From Colletotrichum lupini (taxonomy: Eukaryota > Ascomycota > Sordariomycetes > Glomerellales > Glomerellaceae): a stretch of DNA of 64,000 bases. Of this stretch, positions 37,201-48,372 are shown one piece after another (within the stretch, counting starts at the first letter, position 1; each line of letters starts with the position of its first letter). The position numbers and the translations under genes are program-made. The stretch is taken from positions 2,108,001-2,172,000 of the forward strand of contig NC_064676.1 of NCBI RefSeq assembly GCF_023278565.1, in the 5' to 3' direction. Below the pieces are notes generated by a model, which was not told where the DNA came from, did not search any database, and saw nothing but the letters and a program-made list of their open reading frames with translations.

Positions 37201-39592
37201 CGACGACTCGCAATTCCGCTTAGCCTGGCAGCCTGGCAGGGCATAACATGGTCCTCTATACCTGTCAACCAAGAACAATGTATCGGTACCGGAGCACCGC
37301 TCACTGCAACCATGCGCTGACGTCGCGGGATGTCCTCTGAATCCTGCTTCACATCTCAAGTGACTATTATGCGGGATTCCTGCGCCACAATTTAGTTGGC
37401 AGCACCTCAGTATCATGTCGAGACTTTAACCCCGACATTCCCCCACGCTTGGTACAAGATGATGGACGTCTAACGACAACCGTCAATCTTCCCCGCCGTT
37501 CAACTCCGGTGGAGAAGCCGTCCCGCCGCTACATTACACAAACCGGTCGACTCCACTACGTCAATTGCCTCTTTTTCGTCCTCCCTCCTTGACGTGGGCG
37601 TCCAACTTTGCACCCGTCTGATCCGACGTTGCCCAGCGTTCGAGACATGGCGGGTTTGCGGCTTTTGGTCAACGAGTCGTTAGGCTCGCTTCGCTTCATT
37701 GCCACGCCATGCAACCGCTACAAGACCAACCTCATGTCTTGCATCGCTGCCACGGTGTTCCCTAACCGCTATACAAGAACCGGCGGCAACACGAGCATGC
37801 TTGACCGAAAAAAAGTAGCGCATGCCTGAGCATTTGATGGGAAGTTGGCTAATAAGGTAACGGTTCCCCGGCACAGAATGTCACGTCTGATAGCCATCTA
37901 CGGAGAAAAGGTCGACATGTTCCCAACAAGAATTGCTCAACCTATGTAGGAGTCACAAGTACATTGGCCAGTGCCAGGCACGACCGACGAACATGTCTGA
38001 TCTCCTCTCCGTACTGCTGTACACCCAAACTCACCTTCAAGTCTCTTCTACCGCGCGACCGCGCGTCTTTCACCAACGTTTCGCAACCACACAACGTCCT
38101 GAGCGATACCTACCTAGACTCGTCCGAAGAGACACTCGACCCGACCCGCCGGATCTGCACCTCGCCCATCCCGGTTTGTCAACCCAGCAAAGTAAAAGGT
38201 TTCGTCCAAGCTGTGGCCCGAGTTCCTCATTGACTGACATTCCCCCCTCATCTCGGAACCCACATGCCGATGAACCTACGTGCTTCTTTGTACGACCCTT
38301 CGTGCATGAGAACACTCTTCGACTTTGCGAGACTCGCCATTCGGCATCAGCTTGCAATGGTCTACGTTCTTGGCAAGTCAAGCAAGATTCCGTCGGCTTC
38401 GAACAGATCTACGATGCTTTTTTTGTTCTACAGGTTAAGTGAACTTAGGTTTGACGGACCCTCTCGTGCCGTTGGGGGGGAGCTTCATGCGTAAAGATGC
38501 AAGCTCGACGTCAATGCTCTCCGTGTTCTGCCGATGAGGGGTCGATGCCTTTTTTCCGGATTGCCATGTGCCAAAGCCGGACGATCTAGATCAATCTGAG
38601 AGTGGGAGAAGGAGAAAACGAGAGCCGAGTACAAGGTTTGGATCGATACAGTTTCGATATGTCCCACCTTTATTCCAATGGTAATACCGATATGCTCTGG
38701 GCGGTCAACGGCGGCTCCAGGCTGGGACGAGCCACAAGCCTGCCGCTTCTGAGCCGCTTTCTTGGCATCTGGTCGATTGTGATGGACTCCAGTGAGATGA
38801 CTCGGCACAATCGATTTCTCTGGTTGCTCTACTACCACCACAGTAGGTTCAGCAGTTACATCCAGTCACATCAAGTCATGCATCATTCGAGCATGGCACA
38901 CCACTCTGCTGAAAAGGTATCCTCATATACATCATCGAGATGCCAGATCGTACATTCAACTCAAGGTCACTCTTGTGTGGTGGTTTTTTTTTCCGGCTCT
39001 ACAGGCGCAAAAGATCGATCTTAACGGGATGAGGCTTTCAAGGGAAATCACACGATACGGTACAAGGCCACTCTTATAAACCGGGGCTTTAGAAACCAAC
39101 AGTCTCGCATTCTCATTATCTTCGTAGTTGCCTAAGCATCTACCATCTATGATGTACCCTCTCACGGTCTCGCGAGAGAATTTCTAATCGTGCCCCAGTC
39201 TCTTTCCTGTTCATATCCCCAACAGATATACCGCTGACCTAGCAATTATCGGTATAGGAGTTAGAGAAGAAACCTCTCTGAACGAAGGGACAGCTTCTCT
39301 CCCCCCATGAGAAATCTCCAGGATTCTCTTCATGTGGGATCCTGTTCTGAAGTCCCTTCTAATGCCGTAACGCCTTTGGGTATACCGTATGCTTCCGATA
39401 AACAAGACATTGTTCCTCGTGCCCCTTTTTCTTCTCCCGTATCTAACATAATGCAACGGCGGAGAATGGGTATCTCTCTAAACGAACGCTCGATCTGATG
39501 CTTGGAATCAAGTTCGTAAGTCGTAAGTGGGAACTCTTTTGTCCCCGGTGGGCAGTATACATCGGTGCCCATATGTACGATGCTCTTCTCTG

Positions 39593-39608
39593 CTCTCTCT
39601 CTCTCTCT
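39593..39608. repeat. (CT)n microsatellite
   Basis: About eight CT units, downstream of the 225-residue protein gene. Confidence 0.85.
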
Positions 39609-39692
39609 ATTCCTCTGCGCGCCGTTGGCTGTGCAAGTGTGCATGTATATTTCGCATACTCACTCACCACCACGATTCGGTCACAACACAAC

Positions 39693-40370
39693 CTAGGTAA
39701 TAGGCCTCATCTGCTTCTCCTTCCAACTCGCAAGCGGGACTTTCACCCAGACGCCGTTACTCGCTTCCATCCACGTGAGATTCCGCGTCGAGATGAGGAT
39801 CCTCGGCTTCAGCTTGGGGTCGGCGTTCGCCGCCGCCGCCGCAGAGAAGGCGGAGAAGGGGGATACGCGGGCCGCGTGGAGCGCGACTTGCTGGTTGAGC
39901 CAGTGGTCGACGCGGGCGGCGGTGGCGTAGAGGGATGCGAATCTCGGGGCGTATGTTCTGACTGGTGCCGTTGCCGGCGCCTCTGGGGTGGGCGTCTCCG
40001 AGACCGTTGACTCTGTCGACTCCGTGTCTGTCGTCGATGGGCTCCCCGCTGCGGCTGGGTGTACCGGGGTCCTGGGCTCGGGAGACTGACGGGAGCCCGC
40101 GACGTCTTGGTGGCGGTGGAGTTTCCGGCGGCGGCTGGCGGCGGAGGCTGGAGACGAGGACGACGAGGCCTTGAGCTTGAGCTTGATTGCCTTTGGCTTG
40201 GTGCCGGGGTTCGGGGTGGTTGTGCCTGCTGTCGTGGGCGGGGTGAGGATGGGCTTGGAGGGCAAGAGTCTGACTTTGGTGATGGGCTTGAGGTTGGAGG
40301 CGTTGGTGTTTGGTGTGAGGATGTTGGCGCCGGCGCCGGCACCGGTGGATGGGGTTTGGGGGTTGGCCAT
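39693..40370 (-). CDS. Conserved-looking fungal protein of unknown function, disordered N-terminus
   Basis: Single exon, 225 aa, start at 40370. The first 135 residues are low-complexity (Thr/Pro/Ala/Ser) with a basic patch (KPKAIKLKLK, then RRRKLHRH). The C-terminal 90 residues look folded and contain RVDHWLNQQVALHAARVSPF and ISTRNLTWMEASNGVWVKVP. No known domain was recognised. The ordered C-terminus, good coding composition and clean ATG support a real gene. The CT-repeat-containing DNA after the stop is likely its 3' flank. Confidence 0.7.
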   Translation of the reverse strand: MANPQTPSTGAGAGANILTPNTNASNLKPITKVRLLPSKPILTPPTTAGTTTPNPGTKPKAIKLKLKASSSSSPASAASRRRKLHRHQDVAGSRQSPEPRTPVHPAAAGSPSTTDTESTESTVSETPTPEAPATAPVRTYAPRFASLYATAARVDHWLNQQVALHAARVSPFSAFSAAAAANADPKLKPRILISTRNLTWMEASNGVWVKVPLASWKEKQMRPIT

Positions 40371-41509
40371 TGTGAAGTCTTGTAGTTGAGGTGTTTGATG
40401 TAGTGTAAGTGCTCCCTTTGGCCTGGATTGGCCCCTTCGATATGGTGAAGTTGGTTGGTTGGACTTTGAGGCCGAGGCGGAAGTTTATACTTATTATGCC
40501 CAGGTTGGAAATCGCAAGGCGATGAAGGCGGGAGTAGAGTAAATTGAGATTGGGGAAGGATGTTTGCCTTGAGTCTTGATCAAGTTGAGTTGTAAACGAT
40601 GTTGCTATCGAAGCCCTGGTCGTTGTTCTAGTCTTCGTTGTTGTTGCAATATGTTTGCGTTTCTTCTTCAGAACCGCGAAAGTGTATGAAGGATGTATGA
40701 AGAACCAGAGAAAGATGCTAACAATAGCAGGGCCCGAGTACGCCTTTATAGATCGCTCAAAGGACGAAAAGGGCGGTTTCTCGAATATGGGCGGTGGCCG
40801 AAGAGGTGAGTGAACGAAACAACGGAGATGGCTATTTGCCTGATTAACACGGCCAAAATGGGACTTTTCAGATGAAGAAGTTGAGGGGAGCTTTTATTCA
40901 CTGCCTTGCCCGGTCTGACCTTGCTGGGCTGGGCTGAGCCATCTCCGTCACAATTTTGAGGGCGAGGCGAGGCAAGGCGAGGAAATAAGGTCGGGTGGGT
41001 GGTTGGTGGTTGAGAGTGAATGACCGACCTGCCTGGTCCGCGTGACTACCTCACCCTACCAACCTATCTCCGTATGCACCTCAAGACTCGAAAAGCCCCA
41101 CAAGGCTCCAGCAGTCACTCGGCCTCTCTGTGATTCAGACAATTGCCATGCCTTGTCTTTTCCTAGGTTTTTCCAAGGTTCGTGGTTTTCATGGGTTTTG
41201 ACAACGGAGAAAGATCAAGTTGAATGGAACGGCTCCTTTCACGCAAAAACAATGTGTTGAAACTCCCCTCTATTTCGGGCATCAAACAAGCTAGACAAAG
41301 AGTTGATGTAGACAACGTACTCTCAAACACACAATAAAGAGGTTGAAATCCTTCAATACCTCTCTTGTTCTTTCGTTCTTTCCCACCTCAGTTGCAGATT
41401 TTGAGCATGGATCAACGAATATCTTGAGCCCCTCCCCTTCACTCCCCTTAAACCAACTGACCGACCTGATAAAATAGATCAAATGGCGACCTAGGCGAAA
41501 TTTGACTCT
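40371..41509. other. Intergenic, no gene seen
   Basis: This lies between the start of the 225-residue protein gene and the 3' end of the 99-residue protein gene, both on the minus strand. The proximal part is presumably the former's promoter; no coding frame is supported. Confidence 0.5.
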
Positions 41510-41960
41510 TTAATTTCTTGCCTTGTACTCGGCGATAATCTTGTCGATGCGTCGCTCAGCCTCCGGCGTCGTCTTTGGGTTATTTCGGGGATCGGAGCCG
41601 CTTCTTGGAAGTAACGGGTCCGGGAAATGCTCTGTTTTTTGGAAGTATTTTTGTAAGCTTAGCCCTCTCATCTCTTTCTCTTGACTTGCTTCAACCATGT
41701 CGTTAAGGTGGGTGCCATCAAATCACCTCACAAGCGGGGGGGGGGGGGAAGTTTGGAATTGAAGCGAACGAGGTTCACTTACTGGGGTCGAATCTCTGGT
41801 CGAGAAGTTTCGCCTTGAAAGACTCGTACTCTTCTCTAAACTTCTTATTGTTCCAGCTGGGTGCGGCCGCTACCGCCGCCGAAGAAGCTTTGGGGTCGTC
41901 TCGGATGCTTCCTCCAGCCTCAGAGCTGGGGGTCTGAAGCTTTACGCCACCTGCTGCCAT
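41510..41960 (-). CDS. Small conserved-looking protein (99 aa), function unknown
   Basis: Two exons on the minus strand: 41960..41783 and 41631..41510. The 151-bp intron (donor GTAAGT, acceptor AACAG) splits a Lys codon and joins RFDPK to HFPDPLLPRSG. The N-terminus is Ala/Ser-rich and disordered. The middle is charged and helical (NNKKFREEYESFKAKLLDQR), and the C-terminus ends in a basic/acidic helix. An in-frame ATG at 41990 would add ten residues. No family was recognised, but the charged helices and clean splice argue for a real gene. A 13-nt G run (C run on the coding strand) lies in the intron at 41736-41748. The gene is divergent from the SUZ-domain gene. Confidence 0.7.
41736..41748. 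repeat. Poly-G tract (13 nt) inside an intron
   Basis: On the coding (minus) strand this is a C run about 35 nt past the donor site of the 99-residue protein gene. Confidence 0.9.
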
Positions 41961-42961
41961 TGTATCTGCTGCTAAATAAATTTCCTTCAACGTTGTGTAA
42001 ACGCGGGTTGCTGAAAAGTGATGAGCTGTTTGCCCATGTATATCCTGGGGTTGGGTGTTTGTACCACCGCTCAGCTGTAGCTCGTGAACTCACCTTGAAT
42101 CCCGACTGGGCAGTAGGAGGATGTGCCAAGAACCGGCGGAGGTGGTTTCAGGAGATTATTGAACAAAGGCCTCGAGAGTTAGGAAGGAAGTATTGAAATG
42201 TGGGACCTTTTGCTAAATCCTGTTGAAGAAGCTAAAGTTGAGGTTATTCCGTCACAGCTCTGCCCAAGCACCGCAGTGAGTGATAGAGTGGTAAGTCAGG
42301 TATGAGGTGAGATGGACATCGCTCGCCTGCCTCCAGCTGTCACCCGGGCCCAGCCAACCCCACCATTCCAAGGGTGTTTCCAAGATCCGAGGCGCCTGCT
42401 GACCCCTGGGTGCCCCTCCACACAAGTCCGGAGAGAATACTTATGGAGTACACAGTTTTTCGCTCAGATAGAGGCGAAAGTCAAAGTAACATCATGTCCA
42501 TGGCTCAGCTGAGGGGAGCTAAAAAAAAAAAAAAAAAAAAAAAGAAAAGCCGTAGCCGCCTCGGACGCCTCTGACCAAGGCACAACCGACAAGGGGTCCG
42601 TTAACCTCACTCATCTCATCCCACCTTTTTTCCCCCTTCTACCTTTAACATCATTGTGAGCATCGACTTCACCACCCTTTGGACAACCTGCCATTTTTGG
42701 TTCTTGTGTGTTCACCTTTATCCTATCCACCCATCCAATGCTCCCACATTAGCCCGAGATCACCGCTCGCCTCGTCACGGTCACAGCACACCTCTCTCCT
42801 CCCTTTCAGGTCTCAGCTTCCTCAACCGATCGATCGCCCACCACCTTTTTGCAGGCAGGCCTCGACACCCTAGTGAAGCTTCACCCACCCCCACCATCAC
42901 GGTCACGTTATCACAAACTTGGGTCGCTTCAGGAAACACCACCCGACAAGAAGCTGAAAAG
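41961..42961. other. Divergent promoter region: 99-aa protein / SUZ-domain gene
   Basis: About 1 kb between two divergent starts. The 300 bp before the SUZ-gene start are C-rich, as expected for a leader. It includes a 23-nt poly-A tract. An open frame runs into the SUZ gene from 42656, but no upstream ATG shows protein character. Confidence 0.6.
42521..42543. repeat. Poly-A tract (23 nt)
   Basis: A single uninterrupted A run about 420 bp upstream of the SUZ-domain gene. Poly(dA:dT) tracts exclude nucleosomes at fungal promoters; a role here is inference. Confidence 0.9.
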
Positions 42962-44043
42962 ATGGTCAAGAAGGGCGGCGCTTCTCTCGTCCCTGACGCC
43001 TGGGAGGATGATGACTGGGAGTCCGCAGCCGACAAGCTTGACGCCCAACCCACAGAGGTGCAGCCTGAACCACAGGTACCGATGACCAAGGCAGAGCGGC
43101 TCGCCCAGCATGCCGAGCAGAATCGAAAGCTTTGGGAATCAGCGTATGTCTTTTTACCCGGAGTGTTTTCACGTGCCCAAACTTTGGCCTTTTCTTTCCC
43201 CTATTCCTTGTACTGCCAATGGCAATAATTGTCAATAGGGAAAAAAAAAGAAGAGGCAAGCAGCTAACACAAAGTTCGACCTTCACTAGTGACTCCCCCA
43301 CGCCCACACCAATGACCTTCCTTGAAGCCCAACCCTCAGTCCCCCTCGCCACGGGCTTCAAACCCCAGGTCAAAGTCCTGAGCCGAAAACCCGCGCCCCG
43401 AACAATCGCCCGGCGCGACCCCGTCACCGGCCTCCTCTCCCACCTCTCCCTCGCCGACGATGACGCCGACGATCAGCACGCCGAGAAGAAGCCGCAGCTC
43501 ACGCCCGAGGAAATTCGCGCTAAGCAGCAGCGTGAGCTCGAGGAGAAGCAGCGGCGGTACGAGGAGGCGCGCGCAAAGATCTTTGGCGAGTCGAACCCTT
43601 CCTCTGGCGCTTCGAGCCCGAGTGGGACAGTCACGCCACCTAGAGGGGGAGGAGGAGGTACCGAGAACGAAAGAGGTGGAGGGCGCGGCCGTGGACGAGG
43701 ACGTGGTCGTGGCGGCGGCGGCGGCGGTGGTGGATATCGAGGGAACTCGAATCGACAAGACGACCTACGACGACCTGGTAGCAGTCGATCCGACGCCGTT
43801 CGCGCCGAGAGCGGTCGTGAGCTCTACGACCCCGGATACGCACCCCGAGGCGGCTTCGGGATGCACAAGCGTGGGGGCGGCGACAGCCCAAACACGTACA
43901 ACACGTACAACCCGCATTCTGGACGTTCAACCCCGAGAGACGTCGAGGACCAGCCCAAGCAGGCCATTCGAGCTCCACGCGGACCGGATGGGACTGGAAG
44001 AGGTGGATTCGGCTTCGCCAAGCGAGGCACAAAGGAAGGATGA
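42962..44043 (+). CDS. SUZ-domain, RGG-box RNA-binding protein
   Basis: Two exons: 42962..43143 and 43290..44043, giving 311 aa. The 146-bp intron has donor GTATGT, branch GCTAAC and acceptor CACTAG. The start is the ATG in AAAAGATGG that begins MVKKGGASLVPDAWEDDDWE. The centre holds an SUZ motif: VKVLSRKP, then a charged helix ending EARAKIFGES (about residues 85-175). A long RGG/GRGRG box follows (about 190-220), then a Gly/Arg-rich tail ending GFGFAKRG. SUZ domains bind RNA and occur in translation and mRNA-decay factors. The target here is unknown. The gene converges on NAR1 with only 74 bp between the stops. Confidence 0.85.
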
Positions 44044-44117
44044 AATTATTGCTATGCTAATTTGACTCTTCCTTTCCTTCACAGAGAGAGAAAGAAGAAA
44101 CAAGCAAAAAAAAAAGA

Positions 44118-45959
44118 CTACCAGCCTCCACCAATCTTTCCCGCCAGCTGAACGACGCGCTCCGTGTCGCTGGCCTTGTCCTTGCCCACGTCGCTGACCA
44201 CCTCGCGATACGTGGTGAGGGCCAGTCTACCCAAGTCTATGCCAGTGCAATTCGCCCAATGCGCCAGGGTATCTCGAATGTAAGAAGGCGAAATTCCGTC
44301 AACAACGTCGTCTGCTACTTGCAGACCGTCGCCGTTTTGAGTAATACCATTGCTCTCCTCGCCGTCAGAGTCCTCTGCTGAAAAGTAGGCCTCGTCGACC
44401 TCGGCCAGGAAATCCTTCTGCTCCAGAGGGCCCGGCTTGCTCTCGTAACCCTTGCGCTCCACGACGATCGGGTCGTCCACCTTGATCTGCCCACCGCCGT
44501 TGGTGCAGCCGCCGGGGCAGGCCATGACCTCGACATAGGCGTACTCGAGCCCGGCAGACTTCCCTGTAGGTCTCCTAGCGGCGCCAAACGCCTTGCCGCC
44601 GGGCATACGGGACGGCCGCGCCGGCTTCAGCTTGCGGACCAGGTTCTGGATATTGCGGAAGCCGTAGTACCGCGCAGCCTTGAAGATGGGGTCGCCCGTG
44701 GCGGAAGCGACGACGAACTCGACGACGTCGGCGTTGCGGCCGCGGATGACTTGGATTTGGGAGTTGGGGTGCTTGGAGGCCACGGTCTGGAGTGTGAAGT
44801 AGAGGTTGCCGCCGGAGGAGCCAGCGGCCACGGAAGAGCGGTGGGCTCCACGGGGCGGGAAGAGGAACTTTTCCAACCTCGCGTCCGGGAACGGCGTACG
44901 TTGGAGAACACCGGCGGATGGCTTAGCCCGCGGTAGATTAAAGAAATTGAAACCCCTTGACTCGGCCAGCATGAGGACCTCCTTGCTCGTGATAACGCAG
45001 TCCACGTCGCGGACCCCTCTACCGGGCTTCCCGTCCCCGTCGGGACCCCACACCGAATCCGTCAGCTCCTCGCGACTAGCCTCGAGCTTCTTGTCGAAGC
45101 ACGGCATGACGGCCAGATGCCAGATCCTGCTGGGCGGGATCCCTAGCTTCTTGCTCAGCGTCGTCTTGAGGAGGGTGCCCACGAGCGCCTGGGGCGACTT
45201 CACGCGCGACAGGTGCGGGAGGACGTAGGGGTGCGTCTTTTCGGCGTAGCACACCCACCCAGGACACGAGGATGTGAGAATCGGCTTGGTCGCGGGGGTC
45301 GACGGTGATGGGGACGGCGAAGCGCCTGCTGCTGCTGCTGCTGGGCTACTGCCACCGCCCAGGACCTCATCCGCCCCGAGAACGAGACACGCCTCGCGCG
45401 CAACGTTGGTATCCAACACCCACGTGAACCCGTTCCCGTGCTTTCCCCCGCTGGCGAGACCTTGCTCGCCGCCGAAGAGCGCGTCCAGCATGTACCCCGC
45501 CTGCCTCTCCGTCGTGCCGTCCCCCGCAGCGGCAGCCAGGCTCGCCCTCGTCTGCGGCGAGACGCTCGCCACGAAGAGCATCCTGCTCTCGTCCTCGAGC
45601 CCCTGGACGCGGAACTCGCCCGTGGCCGGGTCCGGGCCGACGATGCGGAGGGACGGGCCGAAGTCGAGGGTGTTGAGGACCTCGGTGTGGGATTGCATGC
45701 TCACGAGGACGGCCTCGGCGGAGGTGACGCAGCCCGAGCAGGCGAGGCAGTCCGTGAGGGAGATTTCGGCGGGGGGCGCGTTGCTCGCTGCGGCGTTGGC
45801 GCTGGAGCCTGGTTGGCCGTCGAGGATGACTTCGTGTTCGAGGGAGGCGTCGAGGGGGGGTTGCGGGGGCGCGGAGGGGAGGGTTTCGATTGGTTTTATG
45901 CAGGCTACGCCTGGACTTATGAAGTCGTTCAGGTCGTCTGCGGAGAGGATTGCGCTCAT
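44118..45959 (-). CDS. NAR1: Cytosolic Fe-S cluster assembly factor Nar1
   Basis: Single exon, 613 aa, start at 45959 ([20 protein letters not shown]). Fe-S ligands visible are Cys20 and the CLACSGC cluster (Cys71, 74, 77). The hydrogenase-like domain adds Cys in SSCPGW, MPCFDKK and [10 protein letters not shown]. Together these match the two 4Fe-4S clusters of Nar1, an iron-only-hydrogenase relative without hydrogenase activity. Nar1 bridges early and late cytosolic Fe-S assembly, passing clusters to the CIA targeting complex (family knowledge). An Ala/Ser/Pro insert lies at about 225-245 before SSCPGW. The same frame stays open upstream to 46490, but only the start used gives the family's N-terminus. 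The gene is divergent from the 173-residue membrane protein gene. Confidence 0.95.
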   Translation of the reverse strand: MSAILSADDLNDFISPGVACIKPIETLPSAPPQPPLDASLEHEVILDGQPGSSANAAASNAPPAEISLTDCLACSGCVTSAEAVLVSMQSHTEVLNTLDFGPSLRIVGPDPATGEFRVQGLEDESRMLFVASVSPQTRASLAAAAGDGTTERQAGYMLDALFGGEQGLASGGKHGNGFTWVLDTNVAREACLVLGADEVLGGGSSPAAAAAGASPSPSPSTPATKPILTSSCPGWVCYAEKTHPYVLPHLSRVKSPQALVGTLLKTTLSKKLGIPPSRIWHLAVMPCFDKKLEASREELTDSVWGPDGDGKPGRGVRDVDCVITSKEVLMLAESRGFNFFNLPRAKPSAGVLQRTPFPDARLEKFLFPPRGAHRSSVAAGSSGGNLYFTLQTVASKHPNSQIQVIRGRNADVVEFVVASATGDPIFKAARYYGFRNIQNLVRKLKPARPSRMPGGKAFGAARRPTGKSAGLEYAYVEVMACPGGCTNGGGQIKVDDPIVVERKGYESKPGPLEQKDFLAEVDEAYFSAEDSDGEESNGITQNGDGLQVADDVVDGISPSYIRDTLAHWANCTGIDLGRLALTTYREVVSDVGKDKASDTERVVQLAGKIGGGW

Positions 45960-46781
45960 CTTGGAGGATTTTTCTGGTCGGAGTGTCGTGAGGCGTAGAG
46001 GAGGTGAGGGAGGGAGGAAGAGTGGGAAGGGAAAGGAGGGGGAGGCGGGATGTCGAAGATGGCGGGGCAATGCGCGGATGCGATGCGATAGAGAAGTTGG
46101 CGATAAGAAGTGTGAGTCGCAACGTAGCGGGGTGAGAGAGAGAGACGCGAGAACACAAGCCGTTCGTCCAAGTACGAGTATGAAAACGAACGATGGGAGA
46201 GAGCCTATCTTGGTTGTGGACGACCTGTGGTTCCTCCTTGTATTCCGCGAGGCCGGAGATGCGCAAACCGAGTGGTGGATGGGAATTAATCGTTGATTGC
46301 AAATCCATCCCCCACCACTGGGGGTTTTTTTTTTTCTTTTTCGCAGAGTCAACACTGCTGACAGTGCAGGGGCGCCTAGGCTTTGCGAAATCGGCATCCA
46401 CTCAGTGGCGGGATGGGAAAAGTGGACAGGGACCTGGGCGCCCCTCGCGGCATCGGCCCCTGAGGACCTGACAGGATTACAGGGGGGCATTGCAGCTGGC
46501 CGACGCAGGCCGTCAAGTGGTAATCGGGACTATGGAAGCCATGGCGGGCAAGGGACGCGGTGCCGGGGGCCCGTCCAATGACGTCGGTTCGTCGTAGCTC
46601 TCTCTTCCCTGAGCTCAACCTTGAAGTCACCTCATTCCACGCGAGGCAACGCTCTACGAAGCTTCATTAATACAGCAACGCAAGCTCTTACAGCAGTCAT
46701 CCGTAGCCTTCAACTCTTCAATTCCACCTAGATCACTCGTCATACAAAAAAGAAGTCGAAAACTGCTCACCGTATCACCCA
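45960..46781. other. Divergent promoter region: NAR1 / membrane protein
   Basis: About 820 bp between divergent starts. CT-rich leader sequence lies next to NAR1 (minus strand) and a T run is at about 46325-46335. No gene supported. Confidence 0.6.
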
Positions 46782-47553
46782 ATGGACGTAAGCCGTCTTC
46801 CATCCACCATGCTCGTCTCATAGAAATCCTCGCTGACATGTAGCCCCTACCATGAACCAATAGGCGATATCAACCTTCAGCTTCGGAAACCTGGGCTGGC
46901 TCGCGACCCAGGCCGTCCCGCTCATCATATGGCCGCGCTTCATCACCAACCTCCTCCGCCCCGATGACTACCAGTACGCCGCAGGCTGTAAGTCTCTCCG
47001 TCGCCCCCATCCCACCCACCTCGTGTGAGTCCCCAAGAGTTGGCTGACTGACCAACACAACCTCCAGCTCTAGAAGACTACTTCGCCCGTTCCCTAGGCT
47101 TCGCCCTCCTGACCCTAGGCCTCCTCGTCGTGACCCTCTCAGGAGCAGTGCCCCTCGCATCAGAGGACCTAAGTACGATGCCCGTCATCCCCCCTCCGTC
47201 CCCTTGATGCCCGAACACCAAATCTCTTAGTCTATTCCCGGTTCACGCAACTAACCTCCCAAACAGCACCCGCAGGAACAGTCTCCCCCTACGCAAACGC
47301 AGCTCTCATTCTCTCCTCCGTCCACCACGCCTCGGCCGGCTTCTACTGCTACAGCAGATGGCTCCGAATGGGGCAGACGGCCTTTGCCCTCGGCTGCCTC
47401 GGCAGCGCCATCTTCGCCGTCTCGGGGCTGTGGTGCCTCATGTTCGCCGGGGACAAGTCGCGACGCAGCAAGAAGCACGGTTACGACAAGGACACGAGCT
47501 CGTTCCCCTTTAAGAATACCGAGTCGTATAGATCCAAGAAGAAGGGTTTGTAA
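46782..47553 (+). CDS. Small four-helix membrane protein, function unknown
   Basis: Four coding exons: 46782..46787, 46864..46987, 47068..47172 and 47267..47553, giving 173 aa. The first coding exon is only six bases (Met-Asp, donor GTAAGC) and joins to give MDAISTFSFGNLGWLA. All introns are GT..AG, 76-94 bp, in consistent phases. Four hydrophobic helices are visible: AVPLIIWP, GFALLTLGLLVVTLSGAVPL, a third over NAALILSSVHHASAGFYCY, and a fourth over FALGCLGSAIFAVSGLWCLMF. The tail is Lys/Ser-rich and cytosolic in appearance. I recognise it only as the kind of protein annotated as a fungal hypothetical membrane protein. The exact start is less certain than the rest. Confidence 0.78.
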
Positions 47554-48372
47554 AGTGGAAACGGAAAAGCGAAAAGAGAGAGAGAAAGATTGTAGCTGTT
47601 GTAGATCGAGAGGATTGGCGGCCATCTGAATGCTGGTGAACACAGAATGGTGGCAAATTAGCAATAATGCTTTTCCTTGATTATGTCCAATGGGCCTTGA
47701 CTGTCATCTTGTGGTTAAGGTAACACAAGAAAAAAGTCACTCTTCACACTTTGCGCTGCCAACAAATACCTTTGTGAGATGGCATGTTCGGAGTCTTATG
47801 CAAGGTTAAACAGGCAAAGAAATGACAATGAGAAAAGCAGTCATAAGCTGCTTCTTTAAGTGCAAATTGAAACACTCTCCCTAGTGTACATATACTCCAT
47901 GCGCCTATTTCCCTGGCCGCCTTCCTCATGACTCCCGTCATGCACCAAAAGACGTCAAGTTGTGCTGTCCATACTCTCTGCTTCTTCTTGGGATGCTTTA
48001 GTAGGTATCGTTTTACGTCCTCTTGCCTGACGCCCGCCTCCGTTTCCTGCTTCCCTTGATCTCATGACGGCCTTGACGAGGGTGCGCAACGTTCTGCTTC
48101 TTCTTCTGCTGTCTGTTGTTTTTGGCAAGTCGGAGTTGTATCGTTTCCTGTAAATTCCTCGGCCGCCTCGACCGCTTCGAGCGCACGCACACCGGTACCG
48201 TCCTTCCGGTGCGTTGTGATAAGGTGATAAAAAAGCATGAACCAGCCGCAAAAGATGCACAGAACCGGGGAGTCACCCATTCCCTAGGGCACTCCTTGAT
48301 ATTGCCGCCGGCCTAGGTCAATCTGTCCAACTAGAACTGGACGCCTGGGTTCCAGGATACCAAGCGCTGACC
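47554..48372. other. Intergenic between convergent genes
   Basis: Only 3' flanks are expected here (membrane protein gene and C2H2 gene). No coding frame supported. Confidence 0.55.

Larger units (their letters stand above)
30897..39692. other. 8.8-kb gene-poor stretch upstream of SCH9
   Basis: The largest space without a supported gene. Frames reach at most about 190 codons and are dominated by simple repeats or lack protein character. CT/GA- and GT-rich tracts near 33060-33330 suit a SCH9 promoter or leader. AGGTA/TACCT-rich low-complexity sequence recurs through 31.2-34.9 kb. CpA/TpG are normal, so this is not RIP-affected. Long leaders, lncRNA or orphan genes cannot be excluded. Confidence 0.45.

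Noticed and set aside
45274..46296. 340-codon frame antisense to NAR1
   Set aside because: It mirrors the GC-rich NAR1 coding strand and has no independent features.
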